Shown piece by piece: positions 17,289 through 27,415 of a stretch of 64,000 nt of DNA (its first letter is position 1; every line of letters begins with the position of its first letter). The position numbers and the translations under genes are program-made. Origin of the DNA: an uncultured Alphaproteobacteria bacterium. Lineage in GTDB: Bacteria; Pseudomonadota; Alphaproteobacteria; MPNO01; UBA2964. A model generated the notes under the pieces. That model saw nothing but the letters and a program-made list of their open reading frames with translations. It made no database searches and had not been told where the DNA came from. The stretch spans positions 756,335 to 820,334 of the forward strand of contig OX638326.1 in NCBI GenBank assembly GCA_951812775.1, written 5' to 3'.

Positions 17289-18463
17289 TTATTCTAAATG
17301 CCTTAGAACAAAGTTTGCGATTAGGTGGTTCCCCTTTTCGTTGTAATGGCTTCTAGGACGATAAAACAAGCTGCGAACATCGCCGTGTTTCTTCGCCTCA
17401 GCTTCCGCATCCAGAAACTCAAATCCCTGAGCTTCAACGATTTGCCTAACCCTTGTTTTCTGACCTTTTATGTCTTCCCCGTAATGCTCGATTTTCAGCT
17501 GAGGCAAATAAACAAAAACCAGCTTCCCGTTCCACATTGAAACGATACGTTTCGCCCTCTCCATGATTTTACGGAATTGGGTGAAATTTCCCGACGAAAC
17601 TCTGGGCTTTCTAAAATATGTCCAAAGGGCTCACTGCCTCAAACTGCGCAACAAAATCGTGCCTTTGGCCTTTTGTGTAAGGCTAAGCGATAAGCGCTTC
17701 ACGAGGGGAAGCTTTTTTCCTCCTTTTTCTTGATACCTTCATCAAGAAACGCACCAAGTAGATCATCTATTTCTTTCTGACGGTGCATAAGTCCTTGAGA
17801 GGCACCGTCTTCGAGGTAACGCCGTTTAATCGGACTTTTTAACTCATGATCCAAGTTATCAAAGTCGTTCCCAAGAAAATGGAACCATAGAACTAAATCT
17901 GGCTTTAGCGGTGCCCCGTATTCTACAAGCGCTGCCAAATTTATGAGCGGGCCGTTGGAAACCATCCCTAGATTGACGAGCGTCGGATACTTTTGTCGAA
18001 TAAGTGATACCATATGCTGCTCTGCCGGTGGGCAAACCCCTTGGGTAAAGCTGTCACCCAGAGCAACAATTTTAACCTTCCCACCAAACAAACCAGGCGG
18101 GTTATTAAATCCCTTTTCATCGCTTTGATAATTAACATACTGTCCCGTCTCATTGCACAGAACGGTCAAGGTATTCGACACACCTCCTAACGGACGGAAT
18201 GGTTTTTGATCTCTACCCATCAGAGGATACCGCAAATGGTTTGGCGGAACGCTAAGTTGGGCGCGAACCCCGTTCTTTCGAAAATCTGAAACGACTTCCC
18301 ACTTTCGTCGTAAGTCTGTCCCCTTCTGCAGGTCTTTCCAGCTCAGATACATCCCCGCTGGATGGCTTGAAAGAGATAGATACAGGTCAAAAGCCAGAAG
18401 TCCCCCATATAGTGAGGAGAAAACTATCCCGACATAAACGAGAGTAGTTTTTAACCTCCGCAT
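17289..18463 (-). pseudogene. Membrane-anchored SGNH/GDSL hydrolase-like protein, frameshift plus stop
   Basis: Reading across two lesions gives a 391-residue protein with an N-terminal membrane helix (about 7-26), the SGNH block I IVALGDSFTQGV with its serine, an asparagine block WFHFLGNDF, and the terminal SHYNEKGNHLIA block with the catalytic histidine. The first lesion is the loss of one A in a run (17713-17718), after which the correct frame continues KLPLVKRLSLSLTQKAKG. The second is a TGA at 17633-17631. Such proteins often act on acyl groups of envelope sugars. It lies just downstream of the molybdopterin oxidoreductase on the same strand. The exact substrate is unknown. Confidence 0.75.
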
Positions 18464-18466
18464 AGT

Positions 18467-19153
18467 TTACTCATCGCTATAGCGCTCTTCTTTCCATGGG
18501 TCGCCTTCATTGTGATACCCGCGAATTTCCCAATAACCCGGTTTGTCTTCTGCTGAGAATTCTATCCGACGTAGCCATTTGGCACTCTTCCAGAAATACC
18601 AGTCGGGCATCAATATACGGACCGGGCCGCCATGCGCCGCTGACAAAACGTCGCCATTCCATTTGAACGCAAGCAACACATTCTCTTCTGCGAAGCGATC
18701 AAAACTGACATTGGTGGTGTAACCGTCACGGCTATAAAAGATGCAGTGTTTAGCCTCTGGTGAAGGTTGCACGAGCGATAGAATGTGATGTGCCGGAATA
18801 CCGACCCAACGATTGTCATAACGCGACCAACCGGTAACGCAGTGAATATCGCTGGTAATTTCGAGATGCGGTTGATCCAAAAATTCATTCCAATTCCAGA
18901 TCACACGGTTCGTTACGGCACCGTCGATCCGCAGCCGCCATTTTTCGAGATCGAGCTTCGGCGTCACGCCGAGATCAAGGACCGGCCAATCTTTGACGAT
19001 ACGCTGTCCGGGCGGCAATCGATCCCTGGCTTTGTCACCGGGTGCGCCGGTCAACAGGCGGCCATCTCTGGCCCATTTCTGCTTGGTCACGATCAGCTTT
19101 TGACGCTGTTGGCCACTGGCTTCGTTCTCTGTGTCCTTATCTTCGTCTGACAC
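18467..19153 (-). CDS. Sulfite oxidase-like molybdopterin oxidoreductase
   Basis: The 228-residue protein is a single oxidoreductase molybdopterin-binding domain of the YedY/YuiH type. The molybdenum-ligand cysteine is C105 in SDIHCVTGWSRYDNRW, and the later GGPVRILMPDWYFWKSAKW segment is typical. There is no Tat or Sec signal, so it is probably cytoplasmic, unlike MsrP. The GTG start at 19153 lies two bases after the smpB stop and has AGAAGGG upstream inside smpB; a longer frame to 19198 would overlap smpB by 43 bases and is less likely. The physiological substrate is unknown. Confidence 0.85.
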   Translation of the reverse strand: MSDEDKDTENEASGQQRQKLIVTKQKWARDGRLLTGAPGDKARDRLPPGQRIVKDWPVLDLGVTPKLDLEKWRLRIDGAVTNRVIWNWNEFLDQPHLEITSDIHCVTGWSRYDNRWVGIPAHHILSLVQPSPEAKHCIFYSRDGYTTNVSFDRFAEENVLLAFKWNGDVLSAAHGGPVRILMPDWYFWKSAKWLRRIEFSAEDKPGYWEIRGYHNEGDPWKEERYSDE

Positions 19154-19155
19154 CG

Positions 19156-19626
19156 CTATCCCTTCTCGCGCATCAGCCGGGCCTTCTGGCGGTCCCAATC
19201 CTTTTTCTTTTCTGCCTGGCGCTTATCATAGTTGCGCTTTCCCTTGGCCAGGCCGAGTTCCAACTTGGCCACGCCGCGATGATTGAAATATAGCTTCAAC
19301 GGAACCAGCGTCATCCCTTCGCGCTGAATTGCGCCAATCAGGCGGCCAATCTGGCGCCTGTAAAGCAACAGTTTCCGCGGACGTCGTGGCTCATGGTTGA
19401 AGGGGCCTGCCTGTTTGTATTCGGGTATATAGCTGTTAATCAGCCACAGCTCGTTGCCTTGCTCTGTCGCGTAGGACTCAGAGATTGTCGCGCGGCCTTC
19501 ACGCAAAGACTTAACTTCACTACCCTGAAGAACGATACCGACCTCAAGGCTATCCTCTATAGTATAGTTGTGGCGCGCCTTACGGTTTTGGGCGGCTACG
19601 CGGACGGCATCGACATCGCTGGCCAT
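19156..19626 (-). CDS. smpB: SsrA-binding protein SmpB
   Basis: SmpB binds tmRNA and brings it to stalled ribosomes for trans-translation. The 156-residue beta-barrel protein has the family segments [24 protein letters not shown] (positions 11-34), [13 protein letters not shown], and [20 protein letters not shown], with the basic lysine-rich C-terminal tail that enters the decoding site. It follows dapA by five bases. The dapA-smpB order is common in this class. tmRNA itself is not in the window. Confidence 0.96.
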   Translation of the reverse strand: MASDVDAVRVAAQNRKARHNYTIEDSLEVGIVLQGSEVKSLREGRATISESYATEQGNELWLINSYIPEYKQAGPFNHEPRRPRKLLLYRRQIGRLIGAIQREGMTLVPLKLYFNHRGVAKLELGLAKGKRNYDKRQAEKKKDWDRQKARLMREKG

Positions 19627-19631
19627 GGCAC

Positions 19632-20507
19632 CTAGTTCAGAAGTCCTGCGGACCTCATCGACTCCTCAACAATCTTCTTGCTGTCGTCCGTAATCGGGGC
19701 AAGCGGCAACCGGGTATCGGCAGCGCATTTTCCCAAAAGATGGGCGCCATACTTAACAGGTCCCGGGTTAGACTCACAGAACAGGTTGGTATGAAGCGGC
19801 ATCATCCTTTCGTTCAACGCCTGCGCGCCTACGATATCGCCATTGCGCCAGGCAGCGTGAAAATCCGACATTTCCTTTGGCGCAATATTTGCTGTCACTG
19901 AAATGCAGCCGACACCACCTTGCGCCAGGAATCCAATCTGCGTCCCGTCTTCACCAGATAGCTGGATGAATTCAGATCCCATCGCATTTTTTTGCAAGGT
20001 CGCACGGCCAACATCATTCGTGGCGTCTTTAACGCCAGCAATATTTGGCAATTCGGCCAGGCGGGCCATCGTGTCGACGGACATATCTATGATGCAACGA
20101 CCCGGGATATTGTAGATGATGATCGGAATATCAACGGCATCATTGATCGCCTTGTAGTGCAGGTACATGCCTTCTTGGGTCGGTTTGTTGTAATAGGGTG
20201 TCACGACCAGCGCGCCATCTGCCCCAGCTTCTTTGGCGTGTTTGGTCATCATGATCGCTTCATCAGTCGAGTTGGAACCCGTCCCGGCGATCACCGGTAC
20301 CCTGCCCTTGGCGACACCAATACATATCTCAACGACACGCTTGTGCTCATCATGGCTCAGCGTCGGAGACTCACCAGTGGTCCCGCATGGCACGAGACCA
20401 TCGGTCCCTTGTTCAATTTGCCAATCTACAAACTGTTCATATGCCTGCTCATCAACACCGCTATTGGCAAAAGGTGTCACAAGCGCACAAATAGACCCGT
20501 GGAACAT
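19632..20507 (-). CDS. dapA: 4-hydroxy-tetrahydrodipicolinate synthase
   Basis: DapA condenses pyruvate with aspartate semialdehyde at the first committed step of lysine and diaminopimelate synthesis. With the ATG at 20507 (Shine-Dalgarno GGGGAG) the protein has 291 residues, the normal length; the longer frame to 20711 adds 68 unrelated residues. The Schiff-base lysine is K160 in [11 protein letters not shown], with Y132 in IYNIPGR and the YYNKPTQEG loop. It is upstream of smpB and divergent from the transglycosylase gene. Confidence 0.95.
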   Translation of the reverse strand: MFHGSICALVTPFANSGVDEQAYEQFVDWQIEQGTDGLVPCGTTGESPTLSHDEHKRVVEICIGVAKGRVPVIAGTGSNSTDEAIMMTKHAKEAGADGALVVTPYYNKPTQEGMYLHYKAINDAVDIPIIIYNIPGRCIIDMSVDTMARLAELPNIAGVKDATNDVGRATLQKNAMGSEFIQLSGEDGTQIGFLAQGGVGCISVTANIAPKEMSDFHAAWRNGDIVGAQALNERMMPLHTNLFCESNPGPVKYGAHLLGKCAADTRLPLAPITDDSKKIVEESMRSAGLLN

Positions 20508-20671
20508 CGAACTCCCCGTAATTCCCTGAATATTAACCGAATTAGCCGCAAAATTGCCGAGTTGCGAGACTAAACCGACAAGCCAGACACGGCAAGTTTT
20601 GAAATGCTGGCTAGAATGGTGGATGTCGGTACAATTATGAGCAAGATTTTTGCGTTCCTTGGAGCCTCGGA

Positions 20672-22691
20672 ATGACGGCGAACATACTAGCCTGGACCGA
20701 TCAGCCACCACGAATTCGTGGCGCGGTCAGGATCGTGCTCGTCGCTACTCTTTTGGCTATGAGTTCATTCTGTCCTCAAGCAGTCGCAGCCGTAACCGAT
20801 CTCAAACTTCTCAGTAAATCAGACACCCATAAATATAGGACCGCGTTCAAAGCTGCCAAACGGGGACAGTGGAGTGCTGCCTATCAACGCGCCAGAAAGG
20901 GCCGTTCAAAATTACCCCGAAAGCTTTTGCGTTGGCTGGATATGACCCAACGAGGCACAACTGCCAGCTTTCGTGAGATCACAAGATTTATTCGACGGAA
21001 TCCGGCCTGGCCGCGCATGCGACGTTTGCGTCGCCGAGCGGAAGAGTCGATTGATGAGCATACAGGCGACAGGGAAATTTTATCCTGGTTTAAAACACAT
21101 CCCCCTATCACAACAGATGGCCGAATTGCCTTTGGCGAGGCCTTGATCGCCACGGGTAAAGTCACAGAGGGCGAAGCATTGCTGCGCCGTGCCTGGATTT
21201 CTGGTCGTTTCAACCGTCGTGCGGAACGTTTGTTTTTACGCCAGCATCGCAAGATGTTTACCCGTGATGATCACCGGCAACGTTTGGACGGACTATTATG
21301 GAAACGTCATTACCGCTCCGCGCGCCGCATGTATCGACGGGTTTCCAAGGAAATGCGCGACCTGACAGAGGCGCGCATTAGCCTGCGGCGATCGCGTGGG
21401 GGGGGTGGATCGAGCCATCGCACGTGTCGACCCAGCGCTTAGACGCGACCCGAGACTGTTATTCGAACGAATGCGTTGGCGACGGCGCAAAGGTCGCACG
21501 CTTGATGCGCTCGAAATTCTGAAAAACCCGCCCCAAGACCTTGTCCGGACGGATTTGTGGTCCCGCGAGCGGGAAATCATCTCGCGACGATTGTTGCGCG
21601 AGGGCCGTATAACAGATGCTCACAAAGCTATCGCTGATCATCGCCTTACAGCCAAAGACCGGGTAAGGTATGCCGAAGCCGAATGGCTAACAGGCTGGAT
21701 CGAGTTGAGATTCCTGAACGATACCAAACCCGCTCTTAAACGGTTCCAAAGGCTATATAACACTGTTCGCTACCCCGTAAGCCGAGTGCGCGCGGCTTAT
21801 TGGGCAGGTCGGGCCGCGAAAGCGTCAGGCAACAAAGTGGGGGCAAAAGATTGGTTCCGCCGCGCCCAAATACACCCCACAACCTATCACGGCCAGCTGG
21901 CAGCAGAAGAGTTGGGTGACATTTTACGGCTGCCCCCGCCCGTGACAGAACCCGGCAGCGTTACAGTCGAAGAGTTTCATCGGAAAGAACTGGTGAAAGC
22001 TTTTAAGATTTTGAACCAGTTAGGCCAAAAAAAATTGCTTCGCCTCTTCGCGCTGCAACTTGGTCGCAACGCCAAGGACAATCAGGAACGACTTCTTGTC
22101 GGTCGATTAGCCTATCGAATTGGATGCCCTGATCTCGCCGTTTGGATAGCCCGTCGTGCGCAGCAACGTGGCATCCTCGCAATGTCACTGGGTTATCCAA
22201 TCGTTCCAATGCCCCGTGGAAAACCAGAAAAAGCACTGCTTTTGTCGATTGCCCGGCAGGAGAGTAACTTTTACCCACAGGCGATCAGCCCCGCAGGAGC
22301 GAGAGGTATGATGCAACTGATGCCGGCAACGGCGCGATCAGTTGCCCGATTGTTACGAATTCGCTATTCGCGATCTTTGCTGACACAGCGCCCGAGTTAC
22401 AATATTCGCTTGGGTCGTGCATATCTCAACCAGATGCTAACGCGTTTCAACGGGTCCTATATTTTGTCGATTGCATCCTATAATGCCGGACCGCACCGCG
22501 CGGCACGTTGGGTCAGACGTTCCGGTAACCCCAGCGACCCCGACGTTGATGCCATTGACTGGATCGAGATGATCCCCTTTCGCGAGACACGCACCTATGT
22601 TCAACGTGTCCTGGGTAATCTACAGGTCTATCGTAATCGATTGCAGCCTGGCCGTGTTGCCCTCACCTTACAAAGAGATATCAAACGCTAG
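20672..22691 (+). pseudogene. slt: Soluble lytic murein transglycosylase, frameshifted in a G run
   Basis: Two frames join into a 672-residue periplasmic transglycosylase. The first has a signal peptide (about residues 18-41, ending QAVAA) and the start of the superhelical U domain. The second continues the alpha-repeats and ends in the GH23 catalytic domain with ARQESNFYPQAISPAGARG (catalytic Glu) and QLMPATA, NIRLGRAYL and SYNAGPHRA. The break is a run of eight G (21398-21405); seven G restore one frame, reading SRGGVDRAIARVDPAL. The gene would cut peptidoglycan during growth or secretion. Because everything else is intact, either a recent mutation, slippage switching or a base-call error fits. 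Confidence 0.88.
21398..21405 (+). repeat. Run of eight G at the slt frameshift
   Basis: The homopolymer is the exact site where the transglycosylase frame changes; one G fewer makes the gene open. Runs of this length are prone to slippage in replication and to read errors. Confidence 0.9.
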
Positions 22692-22701
22692 AAAGAGAAA
22701 C

Positions 22702-23391
22702 ATGACCGACACACCATTCCAAAACATCGAAGCCTGTGTGTTTGATGTCTACGGCACGTTGCTCGATTTCAATTCCGCAGTTGCAAACTGTCAGGATGAA
22801 ATTGGGCCCGCTGCAGGACAACTCTCAGACTTATGGCGCCGTAAGCAGCTCGAATATACATGGCTACGAAGTCTGATGGGCGATCATACGGATTTTTGGC
22901 AGGTCACGGGTGAGGCCCTGGACCATTCTCTTGCCGCACTCGACATTGAGAATTCATCTCTTCGTGAAAAGCTTATGGGCCTCTATCGAGAGCTGGCGCC
23001 ATACCCAGAAGTGGCCAAGACATTAGAGGACATCAAGAATAGCGGCCTTAAAACTACTGTCCTCTCCAATGGTGAGCCTTCAATGCTGGAAGAAAGTTTG
23101 AAGGCAGCAGGCATCCGGAACTTGTTGGATGAGATTTATTCAATTGAGTCAGTTGGCATTTTTAAACCGCACCCTTCTGTTTATGACTATGCCGCATCTG
23201 CGCTCGGTGTAGCGCCCGATCAGATCGCTTTTCAATCCGCAAATGGATGGGACATATCAGGTGCCTCGGCATTCGGGTATACAGCTGTCTGGATAAACCG
23301 AGCAGGACTCGCGGAAGAAAGACTCCCCGCAGGACCGACAGCAACACTGCCAAGCTTAGCGGAACTGCCGAAGGTATTGGGCATTCAATAA
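22702..23391 (+). CDS. Haloacid dehalogenase, type II
   Basis: The 229-residue HAD-superfamily enzyme matches (S)-2-haloacid dehalogenases: nucleophile aspartate in VFDVYGTLLDF (about 11-21), motif II LSNGEPSMLEESLKAAGI, and motif III IFKPHPSVYDYA with QSANGWDISGASAFGY. It would replace the halogen of 2-haloalkanoic acids by hydroxyl; related enzymes act on other small acids. The ATG at 22702 has AAAGAGAAAC upstream; a longer frame would overlap slt. It is 10 bases after slt and six bases before the PLP enzyme, so the genes may be cotranscribed. Confidence 0.88.
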   Translation: MTDTPFQNIEACVFDVYGTLLDFNSAVANCQDEIGPAAGQLSDLWRRKQLEYTWLRSLMGDHTDFWQVTGEALDHSLAALDIENSSLREKLMGLYRELAPYPEVAKTLEDIKNSGLKTTVLSNGEPSMLEESLKAAGIRNLLDEIYSIESVGIFKPHPSVYDYAASALGVAPDQIAFQSANGWDISGASAFGYTAVWINRAGLAEERLPAGPTATLPSLAELPKVLGIQ

Positions 23392-23396
23392 CAGTG

Positions 23397-24386
23397 ATGA
23401 TCGATCAAAGAATATCGTTACCCGAACACGAAAACATTGTCGCAGCGGCTCGGCGGTTAGAAGGGTTTGCGCGAGTCACACCGATGATTGAATCCACCAC
23501 CGCAAGCGCCGTGTGCAACGCCTGGGTTTTTTTGAAAGCCGAAACGCTCCAACATACAGGTTCCTTCAAATTTCGTGGCGCCTTTAACCTGATCAGCCAA
23601 CTTTCGCCCGAACAAAAAGCATTGGGCGTCGTTGCCTATTCATCCGGCAACCATGCTCAGGCCGTCGCCAAAGTCGCGCAGTTGAGCAAAATCAAAGCAA
23701 CCATCGTTATTCCCAGCGATGCGCCTCAAATCAAAATTCAATCAACGAAGAATTTTGGTGCAGAGGTCGTCCTATACGACCGCGCCAAAGATTCGCGCGA
23801 GGATATCGCGGCAAGTATTGTGGATGACAGCGGGGCAACCCTTGTGCCGCCATATGACCACTTTGATACGATCGCCGGGCAAGGCACTGTCGGACTGGAA
23901 ATCGTCGATCAACTGCGTGTACTCAATCAAAGTCCTGACGCGGTTCTCGTTCCGTGCAGTGGTGGTGGCCTCATCGCGGGAACCGCAATTGCCATTAAGC
24001 AAAACTTCCCCGACACAGAAATATTTTCTGTTGAACCGGAAGGCTTTGACGATACCGCCCGATCATTGGCGAGCGGAGAAAGGGAAACCACTGCGCCCAA
24101 CGCAAAATCAATCTGCGATGCTTTACTGGTGCCAACCCTCGGGCAACTCACATTCTCGATAAACAAACGTCTGCTAGACGGTGGAATAACGGTAACCGAT
24201 ACCGAAGTGAAGAAAGCGATGAGGTTTGCTTATATGCATGAAAAACTGGTCGTGGAGCCGGGTGGCGCCGTCGCCTTGGCCGCACTTCTAAACGACAAAA
24301 ATAATGTATTTGCAGGAAAGACCGTCGTCGCTGTTCTTTCAGGCGGTAACGTCGACCCGGCCACGTTCGGTGCCGCAATCAGTTAA
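23397..24386 (+). CDS. Threonine/serine dehydratase-like PLP enzyme
   Basis: The 329-residue fold-type II PLP protein resembles catabolic threonine dehydratases and serine racemases. The PLP lysine lies in HTGSFKFRGAFN, the substrate loop is YSSGNHAQAVAKVA, and the phosphate-binding glycine loop is CSGGGLIAGTA. There is no C-terminal ACT domain, so it is not feedback-regulated IlvA. It likely deaminates threonine or serine, or eliminates from a related hydroxy-amino acid. The ATG lies six bases after the dehalogenase stop, with a weak ribosome site; GTG at 23394 is an alternative. Confidence 0.87.
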   Translation: MIDQRISLPEHENIVAAARRLEGFARVTPMIESTTASAVCNAWVFLKAETLQHTGSFKFRGAFNLISQLSPEQKALGVVAYSSGNHAQAVAKVAQLSKIKATIVIPSDAPQIKIQSTKNFGAEVVLYDRAKDSREDIAASIVDDSGATLVPPYDHFDTIAGQGTVGLEIVDQLRVLNQSPDAVLVPCSGGGLIAGTAIAIKQNFPDTEIFSVEPEGFDDTARSLASGERETTAPNAKSICDALLVPTLGQLTFSINKRLLDGGITVTDTEVKKAMRFAYMHEKLVVEPGGAVALAALLNDKNNVFAGKTVVAVLSGGNVDPATFGAAIS

Positions 24387-24407
24387 TTTGAACTGATGTT
24401 AAAGGGC

Positions 24408-24839
24408 TCAGGAACCTCTTGGTGTCGCGGGCAATCCATCACTAACAATGAGATTGATACCGGCTTGTTCGCCCTCTTCCACCGCATTTAATCGACGGCA
24501 ATGACCATCCAGCTGTGCACCCGGTTCGATGCTCAGCGTTTCATGGAAGATATCGCCTTTAACTTGAGCTGTGCGTGTCAGCGTTACAGAGCGACTTCTG
24601 ATCTGGCCTTTGACAGTGCCTCGAATGAGGGCTTCGTCAGCAACGACAGCGCCTTTAATCTGCCCGGTCTCGCCAACGCTCAAATTATTGCTTCGAACGT
24701 CACCATCGACGACTCCGTCAATTTGCACTTCGCCATCACAATTCAGATTTCCGCTTACCGTCAGATCAGCACTTATGATCGTCGGAACCGCGGGCTTCTT
24801 CTTTTTCGCGGGGCGTTCTTTTTTATCCTTTGAAAACAT
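24408..24839 (-). CDS. Bactofilin
   Basis: The 143-residue protein is a DUF583 bactofilin: a basic N-terminal tail (KKERPAKKKKP), then a right-handed beta-helix with the periodic glycine pattern GNLNCDGEVQIDGVVDGDV and GQIKGAVVADEALIRGTVKG. Bactofilins polymerise without nucleotide and scaffold cell-wall enzymes. It overlaps the end of the M23 peptidase gene by 17 bases. That pairing is a well known arrangement, with the peptidase as partner. The bactofilin itself is intact although the peptidase is frameshifted. Confidence 0.95.
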   Translation of the reverse strand: MFSKDKKERPAKKKKPAVPTIISADLTVSGNLNCDGEVQIDGVVDGDVRSNNLSVGETGQIKGAVVADEALIRGTVKGQIRSRSVTLTRTAQVKGDIFHETLSIEPGAQLDGHCRRLNAVEEGEQAGINLIVSDGLPATPRGS

Positions 24840-26123
24840 CCTTGCCTGCCTTGATAAAGTTCAGTGGATCAACGGGCTTCTTATTTACTCTTATCTCATA
24901 ATGCGCATGGGGACCGGTACTACGATCAGACGACCCAAGTTCACCAATCTTATCACCGATTTTGACCTGTTTGCCTCTTTTTACGCTAATTCGGCGCAGA
25001 TGGCCGTACCGCGTGACGATGCCAAATCCATGATCAACCTCAATCACACGACCGTATCGCCCCTTCCATCCAGCAAAGGTGACCTTGCCATCAACTGGCG
25101 CAAATATTGTCGTTCGTGGTCTTGCCGCCAGGTCCAAACCTTGGTGTTGCGCCCATTTTTTATTCAATGGATCGCAGCGACGACCAAACTTGCTCGACAG
25201 GTTATAGTGGTCAATCGGCGCAATAAGAGGCACGGACCGCATTAATTTGTTCAAATCTTCCCAGTGCGTCAGATGCTGCTCGAGAACGGCGTCATCGTCC
25301 TCTAAAACACCCTTATCTTTTCCACCCGAAATGTAAGGGCCGCCCGTAGAATAGAATTCTGGCTTATAGGACTGCAGCAGCTTTTCCGGTTTCAGCCCAA
25401 CACTCTCAATAATCCCTGTTATCTTCCGGATGTCATAGAGCGTTCTTTCGCTCACCGCGGCGAGTGCGTTCTTTTGGGCTCTACGCATAAACTTGATACG
25501 CTGCTCAAGGCGGTCAACGCGTTTTTGCAACCAATCACGAGCGCTGACAAAAGCCCCTCGATCGACGAGTGCGGTGGTGAGCTCTGACTTAGCTTCATCA
25601 ACTTTCCGACTAAGACGAGTTGAATATTTTTCAGCTTTCTCGAGCTGCTTCTCGAGCCCCTAAGTTGCGCATTCAGCGCCGCCTGTCGCCGCAGCTGTTC
25701 GCCGCGTTTACGCTCAGAGACCTTGAGTTCGGCCTTCAGCTTTTTAAGCGCGGCATTAAAATTATCATTTTGGGTAATCAGATTGACGAGGTTGTGATGG
25801 CTTTTCTTCAAAGTGCCCGCGACATCGGTTATGTCGCTCTGCATATCCGACACTTTGCCAGTTAGGGAGCGGTTATGGCTTATGGCGCGGGCGAGATCTT
25901 CATTCTTTGCCTTAATGATTGCGTCATAACCATGATAGATAACGCTGACATGGGCGAACCACCCCAGGAAACCTACGAGCGCGACAAATACGGGAATCTG
26001 GACCCAGCGCGAGATGGTAAGGTGTTTGACCGCACCACGGTGACGTATAACGACATCACGCGTTTCAGTGGCAGCAGCAAGATAACGTCCTACGCTTTTG
26101 AAGATACTAAGCAGCCAATTCAT
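24823..26123 (-). pseudogene. M23 family peptidoglycan endopeptidase, frameshifted
   Basis: Across one frame change the gene encodes a 433-residue bitopic protein: a membrane helix (about residues 42-62), a coiled coil, and a C-terminal LytM/M23 domain with SSKFGRRCDPLNKK, HQGLDLAARPRTTIFAPVDG and GPHAHYEIRVN (zinc ligands H, D, H). The break is at a run of four G on the coding strand (25657-25660); a fifth G lets the coiled coil read on as LEKQLEKAEKYSTRLSRK. The start at 26123 (MNWLLSIF) has GGGGAAG upstream; a longer frame reaches 26183. The bactofilin gene follows with overlap, so the protein would be its localised wall hydrolase. Confidence 0.87.
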
Positions 26124-26317
26124 GGCTTTAAACTTCCCCCGACCGAGATGTAACCACAATGCTCGTTTCCCAGTAACAGCCAATTTGGCTTGCTACCGGA
26201 GCAACGTCCTGACATCCCCCATAGAAACCGGGGTCTGGCTCCCCAGCCAACACCGGCGGCAAACCTACATAAATAAAGTTAACAAGGCAAGAAATTGCTT
26301 GGACCATAACTAGCCCG

Positions 26318-27403
26318 CTAACCCTCTACATAAAACCGTTCGCGGGCATCTGCTGCCCAACGAAGTCCATGGCCCGGTTCACTCGACGGACTAATACTGC
26401 CGTCTTCATCCAGATCCACAGGATTATCAAAAAGCGGTTCCAACAGCGGAAAATGTTCAAGCCAGGTAACAGAGGGCGCCGCAGCGGCCAAATGTACGAA
26501 CAAAGCCGGCAGAAAATGTGGGGCGACGCCAACACCATAGTGCCCCGCCACCGTCGCCACTCTCATTGCTTCGGTGATCCCACCGATCATTGCGAGGTCA
26601 GGCTGAACAACGGCGCAGGATTTGGCATCCAGAAAGGGGGCCAGTTCGACCAACCCCTGATGATGTTCGCCGGTCGCGATGGCAACCGGTGACTGAGCAG
26701 CGAGGGAGGCGTATCCCGCAATATCACTAGCCGGTAACGGTTCTTCTAACCACATTAGATCGTAATCGGCGCAGGCATTTGCCAGCCATTGCGCTGTCAC
26801 GAGATCACATTTTTCGTTGGCATCACCCATCACCGCGACACCTGGGGGCAACGCTTCAGCGACAGCACGCAACCGCTCAATATCAGCAGCATTTCCCGCA
26901 AACCTAAGCTTTACCGCGGTACAGCCCTGCTCAGCATAGCTTAAGGCCTGTTTAACGGCATCCTCAGGGGCCTGTGTCGGCCCGAAGCCACCACTGCCAT
27001 AAACTTTGACTGGTTTGGGAACACCACCCAGAGCCTCCGCCACAGTTACATCCTGACATTTAGCCCATAAATCCCAGGCGGCCAGATCGATCGCACCTAT
27101 CGCAACATACCCGGTGCCGCGACCAAGACGGTTGAGGGAACCCGCCAGGCGCTGCCATAGTGCGGCAGGTGGAATTTGTTGTACCCCATTGACGAATTTT
27201 TCCAACATGCCAACGGCTGTCGCGGCAACAGTTTCACCACCTCCGCCCAACACATAGCTAAAGCCCATCCCCGTTTCACCGGTGGAGGCCTGAAGTTCTA
27301 CGGCGATGACGTCTACTTCTGTTATACCGGAACCGCCCGTTACGCCCGGCAACGGATAACGCCATAGTTCGGCCGTTGCATTTGATATCGTCGCTTTGGT
27401 CAT
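26318..27403 (-). CDS. Mandelate racemase/muconate lactonizing enzyme family protein
   Basis: The 361-residue enolase-superfamily enzyme has the expected metal ligands at MGDAN, WLEEP and TGEHH, a candidate base lysine in AVKLRF and a histidine in VAPHFLP opposite it. This fits a racemase or acid-sugar dehydratase of the mandelate racemase group. The usual KxK or KxR lysine motif reads KLR. Substrate cannot be predicted safely. It lies 12 bases after the DUF120 gene and should be cotranscribed with it, which is the most informative context. Confidence 0.85.
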   Translation of the reverse strand: MTKATISNATAELWRYPLPGVTGGSGITEVDVIAVELQASTGETGMGFSYVLGGGGETVAATAVGMLEKFVNGVQQIPPAALWQRLAGSLNRLGRGTGYVAIGAIDLAAWDLWAKCQDVTVAEALGGVPKPVKVYGSGGFGPTQAPEDAVKQALSYAEQGCTAVKLRFAGNAADIERLRAVAEALPPGVAVMGDANEKCDLVTAQWLANACADYDLMWLEEPLPASDIAGYASLAAQSPVAIATGEHHQGLVELAPFLDAKSCAVVQPDLAMIGGITEAMRVATVAGHYGVGVAPHFLPALFVHLAAAAPSVTWLEHFPLLEPLFDNPVDLDEDGSISPSSEPGHGLRWAADARERFYVEG

Positions 27404-27415
27404 CGCTGTAGCCCG

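Noticed and set aside
17631..17633. Second selenocysteine candidate in the SGNH hydrolase
   Set aside because: The TGA does not fall at a Cys or catalytic position and the same gene also has a one-base indel, so it is a plain nonsense change.
24378..24397. Terminator between the PLP dehydratase and bactofilin genes
   Set aside because: ATCAGTT/AACTGAT can pair, but the stem is AT-rich, overlaps the stop codon and has no T tract on either strand.
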